Source: Photobacterium proteolyticum (GTDB lineage: Bacteria; Pseudomonadota; Gammaproteobacteria; Enterobacterales; Vibrionaceae). Taken from it: DNA of 64,000 bases. The notes under the pieces were generated by a model. It ran no database searches. It was not told the DNA's origin and was given only the letters and a program-made list of their open reading frames with translations. Location of the stretch: positions 158,445-222,444 of the forward strand of contig NZ_MJIL01000092.1 in the NCBI RefSeq assembly GCF_001939735.1. Reading direction: 5' to 3'. Made by a program: the position numbers and the translations under genes. Below are positions 36,123 to 45,547 of this stretch, piece after piece; the first letter of the stretch is position 1; each line of letters starts with the position of its first letter.

Positions 36123-36378
36123 AGCATTCCCCGCATCAGCCTTATATGTTGAGTATAGCCATTGTGGCTTGGGCAACGAGTCAGCGACAGTTGGTGCGAG
36201 CCGCCAGCAATCGATGTGCCTGACACCGAGGTGATAGTGAATAAAGTTATTGCACGAAAGTTATTGTGTGAGAATTAGGGCGTGAAACTCATCGCAGGCG
36301 GTAAAGGAGTTCTGTGTTGCTTTTAGGGAAGGAGGAGTGAGGCCGTATTGCCTCACTCTTGGAGCGTAGTAATGATAG

Positions 36379-37005
36379 TTACTCGGGGCGGGTCGAAATC
36401 AGGCGTGTATTCTTTTCTGCAAGCGGTTCGGGGCTGAAAGCAAGGTTATATAGATCGGGGTGCCTTTCATCGAACAGGGCCTTGTCACGGCTGTATGCAT
36501 TGCTATAGGTAATCACACCATAACCGCTTGGGTATTCGATATTCCACAATTTACTTTTTGCCACCAGGCTAGAAGTGATGAACTGACCAATGTAGGTGAC
36601 TCGTCCCGGCTCAATCGAAAAGGCGAGGCCAAGATCATCCCTGGATTTAGAAGTGATCGTTTTTGAGCCGTTGCTCCCCTTGAATCCGATGCAGAAGAGC
36701 TCGTATTCACCGGCTGGTAAAGGTAGCGAAAAGAGCTGGCCTTTAAGAGAGTCAGTAATGAAATCTGAATCAGCGTTGTTATTTACCAGGGTTATGACGT
36801 CGTCATGACCTTTTTGACGAATATAGAGTGTGGTCACCAGCCCTTCGCCCGATGATGGCCAGACTGTGGTTGCACTCAGGCTGCCGGTCAGATAGCCCTT
36901 GTTGTATTCGGTGGTTTCACCGTATTTTTCCGGGATCGAAATGTCTACCCCTGAACTACATCCTAGTAATAACGTAATGGTATAAAGGAAAAAGATAATT
37001 CTCAT
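36379..37005 (-). CDS. Predicted lipoprotein of unknown function (208 aa)
   Basis: The lipobox LLGCSS follows a short hydrophobic leader (MRIIFFLYTITLLLGC), so the mature protein is lipid-anchored, probably in the outer membrane. The sequence FSLPLPAGEYELFCIGFKG and PGRVTYIGQF suggests a beta-sandwich of the kind seen in DUF2846-like proteins. No operon partner: it points towards nuoA but a 250-bp gap with a 9-bp-stem hairpin (36334-36357) separates them. Confidence 0.75.
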   Translation of the reverse strand: MRIIFFLYTITLLLGCSSGVDISIPEKYGETTEYNKGYLTGSLSATTVWPSSGEGLVTTLYIRQKGHDDVITLVNNNADSDFITDSLKGQLFSLPLPAGEYELFCIGFKGSNGSKTITSKSRDDLGLAFSIEPGRVTYIGQFITSSLVAKSKLWNIEYPSGYGVITYSNAYSRDKALFDERHPDLYNLAFSPEPLAEKNTRLISTRPE

Positions 37006-37301
37006 TGGTTATTTATCCTTGCTATCCCTGCCCTGCGCGGTGATCAGCATTTGGTCATCTAGTGGGTATGTTAGCGCCCTGATATGACAATATTGCCCTC
37101 ATATATGCCACAATTCGCATTGTCTGGCACTCACTAATTGCATTTTGATGCTAATACCCATCAAATTTATGAGCAACTGCTCGAATTCTGTAACTTACGG
37201 GAAGAAGATGAGGCGTAACGGTTACTTAGGTGTCGCCGTATTGAACAGAGAGTGGGAAGCTGTGGTAAGGTAGGCGCGTTATTTTTTAATTGATAAGTAG
37301 A

Positions 37302-38681
37302 ATGATACCTATTCGCCTTCCAAAAATCCGCGCGCTGTTTTTCCTTGGAGATCGTGACGGTCTGGCTTTTCGCCTGTTTTCATACTTTGCGGTTATTTTG
37401 AGCCTAATTCTGGTGTTGCAAAACATTGCCGAGGTCGCCTTGATCAAGGCCATATTACATGTACCCGAAAGAATTCAGGCCGAGATGCTCTCGCTGGCCG
37501 AGCAGGCCGAAGTGATGATTGAAGAAGGGGATATGGACGAGCTTGCCGACTGGGAACGGGGGCAGGACTATTATTTGTTTGTGCTTGATAAAGAGCGTCG
37601 CACAATCAGCGGCCGTGAAATGCACCCGCACTTTGAATTCAAGCTCAATTATATTCGACAGCTGGATACCACTTTTGAGAACCGGGTTAATCGGCCCGTT
37701 ATTGCTATTTCACTACGTACCGGACACGAACTGGTGATCCAGTTTCCCCATGAATATCATCCGGCCCGCCACTTTCCGTACTATTTTGCGCTGATCCAGA
37801 TAGCTATTGCGATTTTGATCCTCAGTGTCTTTTCGTTATTGCTTGCCCGCTATCTGCAGCGGCCCCTAAACAAGCTGCAAAATGCCAGTAACCGGCTGGC
37901 AGAAGGGGATTTCAGTGTTCGGGTTGGTAGTGAGGTGGGTGACAGTGTCACAGAGTTTGGCCGGTTGGCTGATTCATTTGATCACATGACGCAGCGTATC
38001 CACGGTTTGGCCCAGAAGCAAAAACAACTGATCCGGGATGTGTCTCATGAGCTGAAAACGCCCTTGGCCCGTCATAACCTGGCTTTGCATTTATTACGAA
38101 GAAAACTGCCGGAAGATAGCCAGCAATTGCTTGACCGTCTGGAGCGTGAATCAGATGAAATGAATGAGCTGGTGACGGAAATTCTCGAATATAGTCAGCT
38201 GGAAAATGCCAGTTACTCGGTGAACCTTGTGCCTACTCAGCTTGAAAGCCTGTGTCATCATTTGATGCTTGAAATGAAGAATAACCTCGGACCCGAGCAG
38301 CAGCTTGAGTGTGATTTGAATCATTCAACATTGATGGCGATGGCTGATAACCGTTTGTTGCTCAGGGCCATTAAGAATTTGCTAGGCAATGCGATTAAGT
38401 ATGCTGGTGAGCAGGCGGTGATTGGTTTGTCGGTTAAAAATGCCAATGGCTGGGTGCAGCTGGTGGTCGAAGATGACGGGGCAGGGATCCCTGTGCAACA
38501 TCTCAAGCAAATATTCGATCCCTTTACTCGCCTTGAAGCCGCGCGAGACAAGCAATCTGGTGGGTACGGCCTGGGGTTGGCAATCGTGAAGGAAGCCATG
38601 ACGGTAATGAAAGGCCATGTCAGGGCTGAGAATCGGGAGTCAGGAGGGCTGCGAATTTGCTTGCTGTTCCGTGCCGCTTAA
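37302..38681 (+). CDS. Orphan sensor histidine kinase, CpxA/RstB-like layout
   Basis: 459 residues from ATG 37302 (a TTG at 37290 is also in frame). The first transmembrane helix is at about 25-50, a periplasmic domain of about 115 residues follows, then the second helix (about 162-185), HAMP (RYLQRPLNKLQNASNRLAEGDFSVRV), H-box RDVSHELKTPLARHN, N-box KNLLGNAIKY and G-boxes DDGAGIP and GGYGLGLAIVKEA. No response regulator lies on either side, so its partner must be elsewhere. The periplasmic end is His-rich (FPHEYHPARHFPYYF), which may bind metal or sense pH (inference). Confidence 0.9.
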   Translation: MIPIRLPKIRALFFLGDRDGLAFRLFSYFAVILSLILVLQNIAEVALIKAILHVPERIQAEMLSLAEQAEVMIEEGDMDELADWERGQDYYLFVLDKERRTISGREMHPHFEFKLNYIRQLDTTFENRVNRPVIAISLRTGHELVIQFPHEYHPARHFPYYFALIQIAIAILILSVFSLLLARYLQRPLNKLQNASNRLAEGDFSVRVGSEVGDSVTEFGRLADSFDHMTQRIHGLAQKQKQLIRDVSHELKTPLARHNLALHLLRRKLPEDSQQLLDRLERESDEMNELVTEILEYSQLENASYSVNLVPTQLESLCHHLMLEMKNNLGPEQQLECDLNHSTLMAMADNRLLLRAIKNLLGNAIKYAGEQAVIGLSVKNANGWVQLVVEDDGAGIPVQHLKQIFDPFTRLEAARDKQSGGYGLGLAIVKEAMTVMKGHVRAENRESGGLRICLLFRAA

Positions 38682-38751
38682 GAAGGAAGAGGGCTTAAAT
38701 GCTCGTTGTTGTCCTGAGAAATAAGCATCATTGCTGAATGAATTAGAAGCT

Positions 38752-38780
38752 CAGCCTACTTGTTGGTGATAAGTAGGCTG
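38752..38780. terminator. Hairpin between convergent genes
   Basis: Stem CAGCCTACTT / AAGTAGGCTG with a 9-base loop and T-rich flank; likely serves the sensor kinase and possibly the convergent hypothetical. Confidence 0.6.
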
Positions 38781-38816
38781 ATGTTTGATTAGCTTTAGCA
38801 AGGAGGTTGCAAGCTG

Positions 38817-39257
38817 TTATTTGCGAAGCTTGTCTGCGTCAATAACGTTCTTGAACTTGCTTGCCTTTCTCAGCAGGTAGTCGACATCTGGCGGAAAGTC
38901 CTTGTTGGACTTGGCATGCTTCATCATGTCAAACACGGTGAATTCGGTCAAAATAGCATACTGATACGATGTAAAGTCGCCTTCGGCCTGAAGGGTCGGA
39001 TCAAAATACTTATCCCCTTTGCGAATAATGGCGTGATCGACAATGGTCTCTTCGCAACGGTAACCTAATACATAACGCTCACCTTTGCCGTAGATAACAT
39101 TCATATAGCTGTTGTAGAAACACTCACCTTCTGTAGTCGTGCAGCTTTCCAGCAGCTCGTCATCCATAGCTGATACGGTAACTATTCGGATCTTATCAGC
39201 TTTGTAGTTAAGCTCTGTTAGTTGGCGACGCACTTCGTCTAGGTTTACTTCTGTCAC
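38817..39257 (-). CDS. Hypothetical protein (146 aa)
   Basis: A soluble protein with several cysteines (SCTTTEGECFYNSYMNVIYG, GYRCEETIVDHAIIRKGDKYFDPTLQ). The segment from about 30 to 115 (cysteine, then VDHAIIRKGDKYFDPT) recalls papain-like or transglutaminase-like Cys-His folds, but this is only an impression. It is convergent with the orphan kinase. Its start is divergent from the TonB-dependent receptor. Confidence 0.65.
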   Translation of the reverse strand: MTEVNLDEVRRQLTELNYKADKIRIVTVSAMDDELLESCTTTEGECFYNSYMNVIYGKGERYVLGYRCEETIVDHAIIRKGDKYFDPTLQAEGDFTSYQYAILTEFTVFDMMKHAKSNKDFPPDVDYLLRKASKFKNVIDADKLRK

Positions 39258-39576
39258 TTTCTATACCGCGTAAATCAATAAAATCGGCGGCATTATACCC
39301 GTGATTGGTCGAAATATCACTTTGGTGATTATTGGGCTGTGGTTTCCTCTAGGTAGCACTTCTTTACATGGGTATTCCCTGGCGTTATTTGACTGTCGTT
39401 GACATAAATTTACCAAATGCAAAGAATGTAAATTAACTGCAAATGGTAATGCTTATCACTTATATTCCCTTCCGTATTTTGCAGCAGCGCCGAAAAGGCG
39501 TACGTGGGTACCTTGAGCCTTTGGATAACCAAAACAAATCAGGGCGGGGACCTCATACTAATTGGAGTAACGGAAT
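39258..39576. other. Divergent promoter region of the TonB-dependent receptor
   Basis: 319 bp without a gene. It contains a Fur-box candidate (39444-39458) and a GGAGTAACGG ribosome binding region before the receptor ATG. Confidence 0.6.
39444..39458 (+). promoter_or_regulatory. Fur box upstream of the TonB-dependent receptor
   Basis: TGGTAATGCTTATCA matches the 7-1-7 Fur pattern TGATAAT-N-ATTATCA at 12 of 14 positions. Confidence 0.75.
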
Positions 39577-41670
39577 ATGTTTTCTAAAAGTCAGCTGACT
39601 TTATTGATTGGTGCCATTCTTGCAGCACCTGTTGTTCATGCTCAGGCGCAAACTCAGTCAGCAGATGTTGACGAGCATATGGTGGTAACGGGCCGCGATT
39701 ACGGTTATAAGGCCGATACCAATACCAGTGCGATGCGTATTGAGGCAAGTCAGCTGGAAACTCCGGGGCAGGTGGCAATCATTGACGAAGAGCTGATAGA
39801 GGAGCAGCGCGCCAGCACATTGGGTGAAGTGCTTAAGAATGACTCAAGTGTTTCCGAAGGTGGTAAGGGCCGTAACCGTGAGACATTTAAGCTTCGTGGC
39901 TTTGACCTGAGCAGCGGTGATAGCTTCCTGCGTGACGGTAAGCAGCATTGGTCTCACTATCGTCAGCCGATTGAGCTATTGGAGCGTGTAGAAGTACTGA
40001 AAGGCCCGGCTGGTCTGCTTTACGGTAAGTCTGCTCCGGGCGGTCTGATTAACATGGTATCGAAAAAGCCGACGTTTGATACGCAGGTAACGGTTAGCCA
40101 GGATATCGGCTCGAATAATTCATCGCGTACTGTTGCCGATGTCAGTGGCTCACTGAACGACGAGCAAACACTGCGTGCCCGCGCTGTTGTTGCCAAGCAA
40201 AGCTATGACTCTTGGCGCCATTATAACGACGGTAGCACACCGTCGACTGAACGTTTCGTCGGTGGCCTGTTTGTTGATTACGACGTGAACGATGATATTA
40301 CCGTTTCGTTCCATTACGACAAAACGAACGATGACGGCAGCGTCGATACCGGTGCTTACATTGTTGATGGCAAGCCTGTACTGGGCGAAGGGCATATCTG
40401 GGATGCTCAGTGGTCGAACATTGAAAATGATGTCGAAAATATCGGTGTTGATGTCAACGCGCAGCTGACTGAGAGCTGGCGTGTTGCGGCGGGCTATAAC
40501 CATCAGGACTTTGAGCGCCGTGATATCGAGAGCTTCTCGAAACCGGATACCTATGATGCATCGACAGGGACCTTTACTTATAACGCCTATGACCGTTGGG
40601 ATAACTGGCAGTTCGATACAGCGTACATGGATTTTGTCGGCGGGTTCGACGCGCTGGGCGTTAGCCATCAGTTGCTGGTTGGTGCCAACTGGTTAGGTTA
40701 TTACTATAAGACTCAGAGCGAGTACCTGAAAGGTTACGAAGCGACGGTGGGTCAGCCAATGGATAAGCCTGCTGAACTGCACTACAGCAACGGTAAAATG
40801 AAAGATCCGACAGAGCGTGATTCTTACGGTATTTACCTGCAGGATATGATCACATTTAACGATCAGTGGCAGGTATTGGCCGGTGTGCGTTTTGACAAAA
40901 CCGAGACCAGTGAAGATACCTACAACAACGTATTGCCGAAAGCCGGTGTGATTTACCATCCGATGTCTAACGGTTCAATCTACCTGACCTATTCTGAGAG
41001 CTTCGAGCCGGAAGATCCGGTTGATGACAAAACGGATGTTAACGACGGTATGGAGCTGGATCCGGTTAAAGGCAAGCTGTACGAGTTGGGCACCAAGTGG
41101 GAGCTACTGGATAACCAGCTATTTGTTTCAGGTGCCATCTTCGATATTACCCAGGAGAACAAAGTACTGACGGAAACCGTTACCGGTGTTGCAGATAAAG
41201 AGACAATCACTACACAGGTTGGTGAGCAGAAGCACCGTGGTGCTGAGCTGAGCGCTTCTGGTTTTGTTACTGACAAACTGGCGTTGAATGGTAGCATGAC
41301 ATACCTTGATGCAGAGATTGTCGATCCGACAGATGCATCGAAAGATGGCAAGCGTCCGGCGGATGTACCTGAGCTATCGGCAAGCATTTGGTCTCGCTAC
41401 GCAGTAACCAATAATACGGATGCGAACCTGGGTGTGATTTACGTCGGTGACCGTTACGGTGATTCGCAGAACACATACAAGAAAGACGGATATACGCGTG
41501 TAGATGCAGGTGTGGCCCATACGATTAAATATGATCAAAACCTGGATGTTATTATGCGACTAAATGTTGAAAACGTCTTCGACAAGGATTATCTGGCAGG
41601 TGGCAGCCAGACCAAAACCATTTTGGGTGAAGGCCGTAACTATATGGCAACACTACAATTCCGTTACTAG
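39577..41670 (+). CDS. TonB-dependent outer-membrane siderophore receptor
   Basis: 697 residues. A signal peptide ends near HAQA, a TonB box (DEHMVVTG) follows, then the plug domain (AIIDEELIEEQRASTLGEVLKN, RGFDLSSGDSFLRDG, VEVLKGPAGLLYGKSAPGGLINMVSKKP) and a 22-strand barrel ending in ATLQFRY with the terminal aromatic sorting residue. The plug wording is that of the FhuA/FpvA/FoxA-type siderophore family. A Fur box lies upstream and a terminator downstream, and the TtpC-TonB energiser starts 200 bp later. The siderophore is unknown; no synthesis genes are in the window. Confidence 0.93.
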   Translation: MFSKSQLTLLIGAILAAPVVHAQAQTQSADVDEHMVVTGRDYGYKADTNTSAMRIEASQLETPGQVAIIDEELIEEQRASTLGEVLKNDSSVSEGGKGRNRETFKLRGFDLSSGDSFLRDGKQHWSHYRQPIELLERVEVLKGPAGLLYGKSAPGGLINMVSKKPTFDTQVTVSQDIGSNNSSRTVADVSGSLNDEQTLRARAVVAKQSYDSWRHYNDGSTPSTERFVGGLFVDYDVNDDITVSFHYDKTNDDGSVDTGAYIVDGKPVLGEGHIWDAQWSNIENDVENIGVDVNAQLTESWRVAAGYNHQDFERRDIESFSKPDTYDASTGTFTYNAYDRWDNWQFDTAYMDFVGGFDALGVSHQLLVGANWLGYYYKTQSEYLKGYEATVGQPMDKPAELHYSNGKMKDPTERDSYGIYLQDMITFNDQWQVLAGVRFDKTETSEDTYNNVLPKAGVIYHPMSNGSIYLTYSESFEPEDPVDDKTDVNDGMELDPVKGKLYELGTKWELLDNQLFVSGAIFDITQENKVLTETVTGVADKETITTQVGEQKHRGAELSASGFVTDKLALNGSMTYLDAEIVDPTDASKDGKRPADVPELSASIWSRYAVTNNTDANLGVIYVGDRYGDSQNTYKKDGYTRVDAGVAHTIKYDQNLDVIMRLNVENVFDKDYLAGGSQTKTILGEGRNYMATLQFRY

Positions 41671-41684
41671 TGGAATAAATGAGG

Positions 41685-41711
41685 AGGGAGAAGTTTCGGC
41701 TTCTCCCTTTT
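41685..41711 (+). terminator. Terminator after the receptor
   Basis: Stem AGGGAGAAG / CTTCTCCCT with a 6-base loop, then TTTTG. Confidence 0.85.
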
Positions 41712-41739
41712 GTAGTATTAATGCTGAAAACTATTTAAA

Positions 41740-41754
41740 TGATATTCGTTTTCA
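41740..41754 (+). promoter_or_regulatory. Possible Fur box upstream of the TtpC-TonB operon
   Basis: TGATATTCGTTTTCA matches the 7-1-7 Fur pattern at 11 of 14 positions, 117 bp before the first gene. Confidence 0.55.
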
Positions 41755-41870
41755 ATTAACATTGAATCTCGTTCCCCGGCATTGTCGGGCGCATTTGTTT
41801 TTAACATATGTGAAATTCACGGAGTGAATTTTATATTTTTTGTGCATTCTCTTAAGAAATTAACTGCCAG

Positions 41871-42635
41871 ATGAACGTAAAAAAAACTAGCCTCGCGTTG
41901 ATGATGATCGGCCTTTGCGCGGGCGTAAACGCCGATAACCTCGATAATGCCCGAGCGATTGAAAATAAGATCAACGCGGCATCATCAAAGAGCCAGAAGA
42001 AAATTGACAAGAGCGCCGAAACAACTCTGTCGACCATGGCTGAGATTGAACAGCTTCAGGAAGAAGTAAAAAACCTGACGGTGTACCGCGATCACCTTGC
42101 GCGCTTGGTAGACAGTCAAAATGCTGAAGCAGAAAGCCTTAATGAGCAGATCAAGGGCATCAAGGAGACGCGACAAGGCGTTGTGCCTTTGATGTACAAC
42201 ATGATCGAAGGGTTGAAAGACATTGTTGCCAATGACAAGCCAATTCGTCGTGACCAGCGTCTGGCTCGTATTGCCAAGCTAGAGCAGATGATGGCGCAGG
42301 CTGATATCAGTGATGCAGAGAAGTATCGTCGTATTCTGGAGTCTTACCAGATTGAAATGGATTACGGCACTAAGATGGGAATTTTCCAAGGGCAGGTAGC
42401 GCTTTCCGAACAGGAAAAGATAGAAGCTGATCTGCTGTATCTGGGGCGTATTTCGCTGGTGGCTCGTAGCCTGGACGGTAAACGCTACTGGGCGTGGAAT
42501 GACAGCCAGAACGACTGGCAGACACTTGATTCGCAGTTCTCTACCGATATCGATAAGGCGTATGCCATCGCTTCGAAGCAGGCCGCTCCGAGTCTGATCA
42601 CCTTGCCTGTATCTGTTAACGTGGAGACGAACTAA
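41871..42635 (+). CDS. DUF3450 periplasmic coiled-coil protein of the TonB2-type system
   Basis: 254 residues: signal peptide (MNVKKTSLALMMIGLCAGVNA), then a long coiled coil (AEIEQLQEEVKNLTVYRDHLARLVDSQNAEAESLNEQI) and a globular tail with LVARSLDGKRYWAWN. The family always sits directly before ttpC in Vibrio TonB2-type clusters and is thought to act with it in outer-membrane energy transduction. Its stop codon overlaps the ttpC start by one base. Confidence 0.9.
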   Translation: MNVKKTSLALMMIGLCAGVNADNLDNARAIENKINAASSKSQKKIDKSAETTLSTMAEIEQLQEEVKNLTVYRDHLARLVDSQNAEAESLNEQIKGIKETRQGVVPLMYNMIEGLKDIVANDKPIRRDQRLARIAKLEQMMAQADISDAEKYRRILESYQIEMDYGTKMGIFQGQVALSEQEKIEADLLYLGRISLVARSLDGKRYWAWNDSQNDWQTLDSQFSTDIDKAYAIASKQAAPSLITLPVSVNVETN

Positions 42636-43969
42636 TGAAAATCAAAGCGTTAGCAACTGCACTGTGTTTATTTACCCTCCCGTTTGCCGCTTCTGCCACT
42701 GACTCGCTGGTTGAAAAAACACAACAGGCACAGAAAGTTCAAGCGGCCCACAATGCCGAACGCGAAGCGGGATTTAAGTTAACCGAAAAGCAGGTCAAAG
42801 CGAAGCTGGCAGCCTTGAAAGTACAGCGTAGCCAGTTGCAAAAAGAAACAGAGCAGCTTAGCGAGACCTTCAGCAACAATGAGACCAAACTGGCACAGCT
42901 GGAAGAGCAGCTTCGACTTGAAACGGGTAGCCTGGGTGAACTTTTTGGGGTTGTACGTCAAGCTGCCAAAGATCTTGATGCCGAGATGTCATTCTCGGTT
43001 ACCAGCGCCGATCGCAAAGCCTACCATTCTGTAGTAGAACAAATTGTTGATGCCAAAGCTTTGCCTTCAATGTCTCAGCTTAATGGCCTGTGGCTGGGAA
43101 TGAGCGATCAGATCACGGCAAGCTCAGAGCTGCGTGACGTATCGGTTCCTTATATTAACGGCGAAGGCTACCAGTCTGATACGCAAGCTTACCGATTGGG
43201 TAGTATTGGTTTGATTGGTGAGCAAGGTTACCTGGCGTGGGACGGCAAACGACAAGTTGCCAAGCCATACCTGAAACAACCAGAAGGTGGGCCGGCCTAT
43301 GCGAGCCTTAACGGTCTGGTGCAATCTGGGTTGCAAACAGCGGTTGTCGACCCGTCTCGCGGCATCATGCTAGAGCAACTGGCTAACTCGCCTGAGCTGA
43401 AAGATCGTCTTGAGCATGGTGGTGTTGTGGGCAAGATCATACTTGGTCTGCTTGCCGTCGGTGCCATTATTGCACTGTTCCGTGGGGTTAAACTGTTCGT
43501 TATCAGACAACAAATCAAATCTCAGTTGAAGAACCCGACCAAGCCGGGCAACAACCCGTTGGGCCGAGTACTGGGAGTGTATGATAAAGAGCAGAATCGC
43601 TCGGTGGAAGCTCTTGAGCTGCGCCTACTGGAAACCATTGTTGATGAGCAGCAGGGGCTTGAAAAAGGGTTGTCGATGCTTAAGTTGCTGGCGGCTCTGG
43701 CACCGATGCTTGGTCTGCTGGGAACCGTAACGGGCATGATTGAAACCTTCCAGGTGATCACCCAGTTTGGTAACGGCGATCCGACAGTGATGGCGGGCGG
43801 TATTTCGATGGCGCTGGTAACGACTGTACTGGGTCTGATTGCGGCTATGCCACTATTGCTGGCTCACAATATGCTGAGCACTCAGGCTGAGACTATCCGC
43901 AATATTCTTGAGAAGCAGGGCATCAGTCTTGTTGCCCAGCAAGCAGAAAAAGCAGGAAACGCAGCCTAA
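42635..43969 (+). CDS. ttpC: TtpC-like MotA/TolQ/ExbB family protein
   Basis: 444 residues. A signal peptide (MKIKALATALCLFTLPFAASA), a periplasmic coiled-coil domain and then a C-terminal ExbB-like module with three helices, including LLAALAPMLGLLGTVTGMIETFQVI, the TolQ/ExbB signature. TtpC is required in Vibrio TonB2 systems in addition to ExbB/ExbD. It lies between DUF3450 and exbB with overlapping ends. Confidence 0.9.
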   Translation: MKIKALATALCLFTLPFAASATDSLVEKTQQAQKVQAAHNAEREAGFKLTEKQVKAKLAALKVQRSQLQKETEQLSETFSNNETKLAQLEEQLRLETGSLGELFGVVRQAAKDLDAEMSFSVTSADRKAYHSVVEQIVDAKALPSMSQLNGLWLGMSDQITASSELRDVSVPYINGEGYQSDTQAYRLGSIGLIGEQGYLAWDGKRQVAKPYLKQPEGGPAYASLNGLVQSGLQTAVVDPSRGIMLEQLANSPELKDRLEHGGVVGKIILGLLAVGAIIALFRGVKLFVIRQQIKSQLKNPTKPGNNPLGRVLGVYDKEQNRSVEALELRLLETIVDEQQGLEKGLSMLKLLAALAPMLGLLGTVTGMIETFQVITQFGNGDPTVMAGGISMALVTTVLGLIAAMPLLLAHNMLSTQAETIRNILEKQGISLVAQQAEKAGNAA

Positions 43970-44529
43970 TGGGATCGAGTCTTTTTGAAGTACCACTGTT
44001 ACAGGCTGCGGGCTTCGAGGGCTGGTGGTATTCACTGCAGCACTTCATGAGCCAGGGCGGCCAGCTTCTTTGGTGGCTGGCTGCTGTGGTTGTCGTGAGT
44101 TGGTTGCTGGTGGTCGAGCGGGTGCTATACCTGCTCATCACCTACCCAAAGCAAAAGAACCATTGGTTATCGCAGTGGAATGCCAGACAGGATCAGACGT
44201 CCTGGTATGCCCATGCATTGCGTGATGGTTGGTTGAGTGAAGCGCGTATTGCCCTGAATCAGAATTTGAATCTCATCAAGGTGCTGGTAGCTATCTGTCC
44301 GATGCTGGGTTTGCTTGGCACGGTAACCGGTATGATTTCAGTGTTTGATGTAATGGCTACGCAGGGTAGCAGTCAGCCACGCCTGATGGCGTCGGGCATA
44401 TCATTGGCGACCTTGCCGACGATGGCCGGAATGGTCGCGGCATTGGCCGGTATGTTTGTACACGCACGTCTGTCGAAGGCCTGCCACCTTCGTGAACTCA
44501 AGTTAGAAAAATTATTAAGGAGTCAGTGA
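43969..44529 (+). CDS. exbB: ExbB-type proton-channel subunit of the TonB2-type system
   Basis: 186 residues with three transmembrane helices and the family stretch ICPMLGLLGTVTGMISVFDVMATQG. It is an inner-membrane partner of ExbD that uses the proton gradient to energise TonB. It overlaps ttpC (TAATG), and an AAGGAGTCAG near its end serves as the ribosome binding site for exbD. Confidence 0.92.
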   Translation: MGSSLFEVPLLQAAGFEGWWYSLQHFMSQGGQLLWWLAAVVVVSWLLVVERVLYLLITYPKQKNHWLSQWNARQDQTSWYAHALRDGWLSEARIALNQNLNLIKVLVAICPMLGLLGTVTGMISVFDVMATQGSSQPRLMASGISLATLPTMAGMVAALAGMFVHARLSKACHLRELKLEKLLRSQ

Positions 44530-44933
44530 TGAGACTGAGTCGTCCGTCTTCTGCTCGGGAAGAAGCCCAGGTTGATCTGACATCGATGCTGGATATTGTT
44601 TTTATCATGTTGATCTTCTTCATTGTGACCAGCTCGTTTGTTCGTGAGTCCGGTGTCGAGGTCAACCGTCCCCAGGCCAGCAATGTCGTTAGCCAGAAAG
44701 ATGCCGGGATCTTTATCGCGATCACTTCTGCCAATGATATCTATATTGATAAGCGGGTGGTCGATGTCGAGCGTGTTCAGGCTACCCTTGAACACCTGTT
44801 ACTGGAGCAGCCAGAAGCGTCTTTGGTTATTCAGGCTGACGAGCATGCCTACAACGGCACCGTTGTTAAGGTGATGGATGCCGCCAAAGGGGCAGGGGTG
44901 AAGAAGATTGCGCTGGCAGCGGAGAAACGCTGA
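44529..44933 (+). CDS. exbD: ExbD-type subunit of the TonB2-type system
   Basis: 134 residues with a single N-terminal helix carrying the conserved aspartate (LTSMLDIVFIMLIFFIVTSSF) and a periplasmic domain ending AKGAGVKKIALAAEKR. A GTG at 44526 is in frame, but ATG 44529 fits the AAGGAG site better. The stop overlaps the tonB start (TGATG). Confidence 0.92.
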   Translation: MRLSRPSSAREEAQVDLTSMLDIVFIMLIFFIVTSSFVRESGVEVNRPQASNVVSQKDAGIFIAITSANDIYIDKRVVDVERVQATLEHLLLEQPEASLVIQADEHAYNGTVVKVMDAAKGAGVKKIALAAEKR

Positions 44934-45547
44934 TGTTGAGATTACTCATTGCTTTGCCTGTCGCGTTGGCAATGGCTCTCGGCTTGTTTACCTTTATGGC
45001 CTGGATGGTTGATAACGGCCATCGACGAGCACCTGAAGAGAAGCAACTCATCGCCTTTGACATGGTGATGGTAGAGCAGGAGCGTGAAGCTCAGCGCCGC
45101 CAGCGAGTTGCTCCTGAAAAACCGGATACGCCAGAGCCGCCTCCTGAAGCTGTACCGACAGCCTCGCAAACCACGGCAACGACGGTGGCACCGACGATGC
45201 CTAGTTTGGCTCTGGATACCGCTGTTTCAGGCTTGGCGATTAATGTTCCGACGTTTTCGGATTTTGGCTCCAACCAACAGGCAATGCCGCTCTATCGGGT
45301 AGAACCTCGTTATCCGGCTCGAGCAATGAAGCGTGGCGCTGAAGGTTATGTGGTTATTTCATTTACTATTGACCCTCAGGGGCGACCTACTGACCTGAAG
45401 GTGCAGGATGCTCAGCCTCGACGTTTGTTTGAAAAAGAGGCGATTCGTGCGCTGCGGAAGTGGAAGTACCAGCCTAAGATTGTGGATGGTAAAGCGATTG
45501 CTCAGTTGGATCAAACTGTCAGACTGGAGTTTAAGATACAAAAATGA
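44933..45547 (+). CDS. tonB: TonB-type energy transducer
   Basis: 204 residues: one N-terminal helix, a Pro/Ala/Thr-rich spacer (PEKPDTPEPPPEAVPTASQT), and the C-terminal TonB domain (PLYRVEPRYPARAMKRGAEGYVVISFTID..RRLFEKEAIRALRKWKY). It is short, as usual for TonB2-type proteins. It transmits energy to outer-membrane receptors, presumably including the receptor just upstream. ATGA overlap with the TPR gene. Confidence 0.93.
   Translation: MLRLLIALPVALAMALGLFTFMAWMVDNGHRRAPEEKQLIAFDMVMVEQEREAQRRQRVAPEKPDTPEPPPEAVPTASQTTATTVAPTMPSLALDTAVSGLAINVPTFSDFGSNQQAMPLYRVEPRYPARAMKRGAEGYVVISFTIDPQGRPTDLKVQDAQPRRLFEKEAIRALRKWKYQPKIVDGKAIAQLDQTVRLEFKIQK

Noticed and set aside
36334..36357. Perfect 9-bp-stem hairpin GAGTGAGGC/GCCTCACTC downstream of the 208-aa lipoprotein
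   Set aside because: Not followed by a T run in either direction, so I do not call it a terminator; it could still be an RNA structure.
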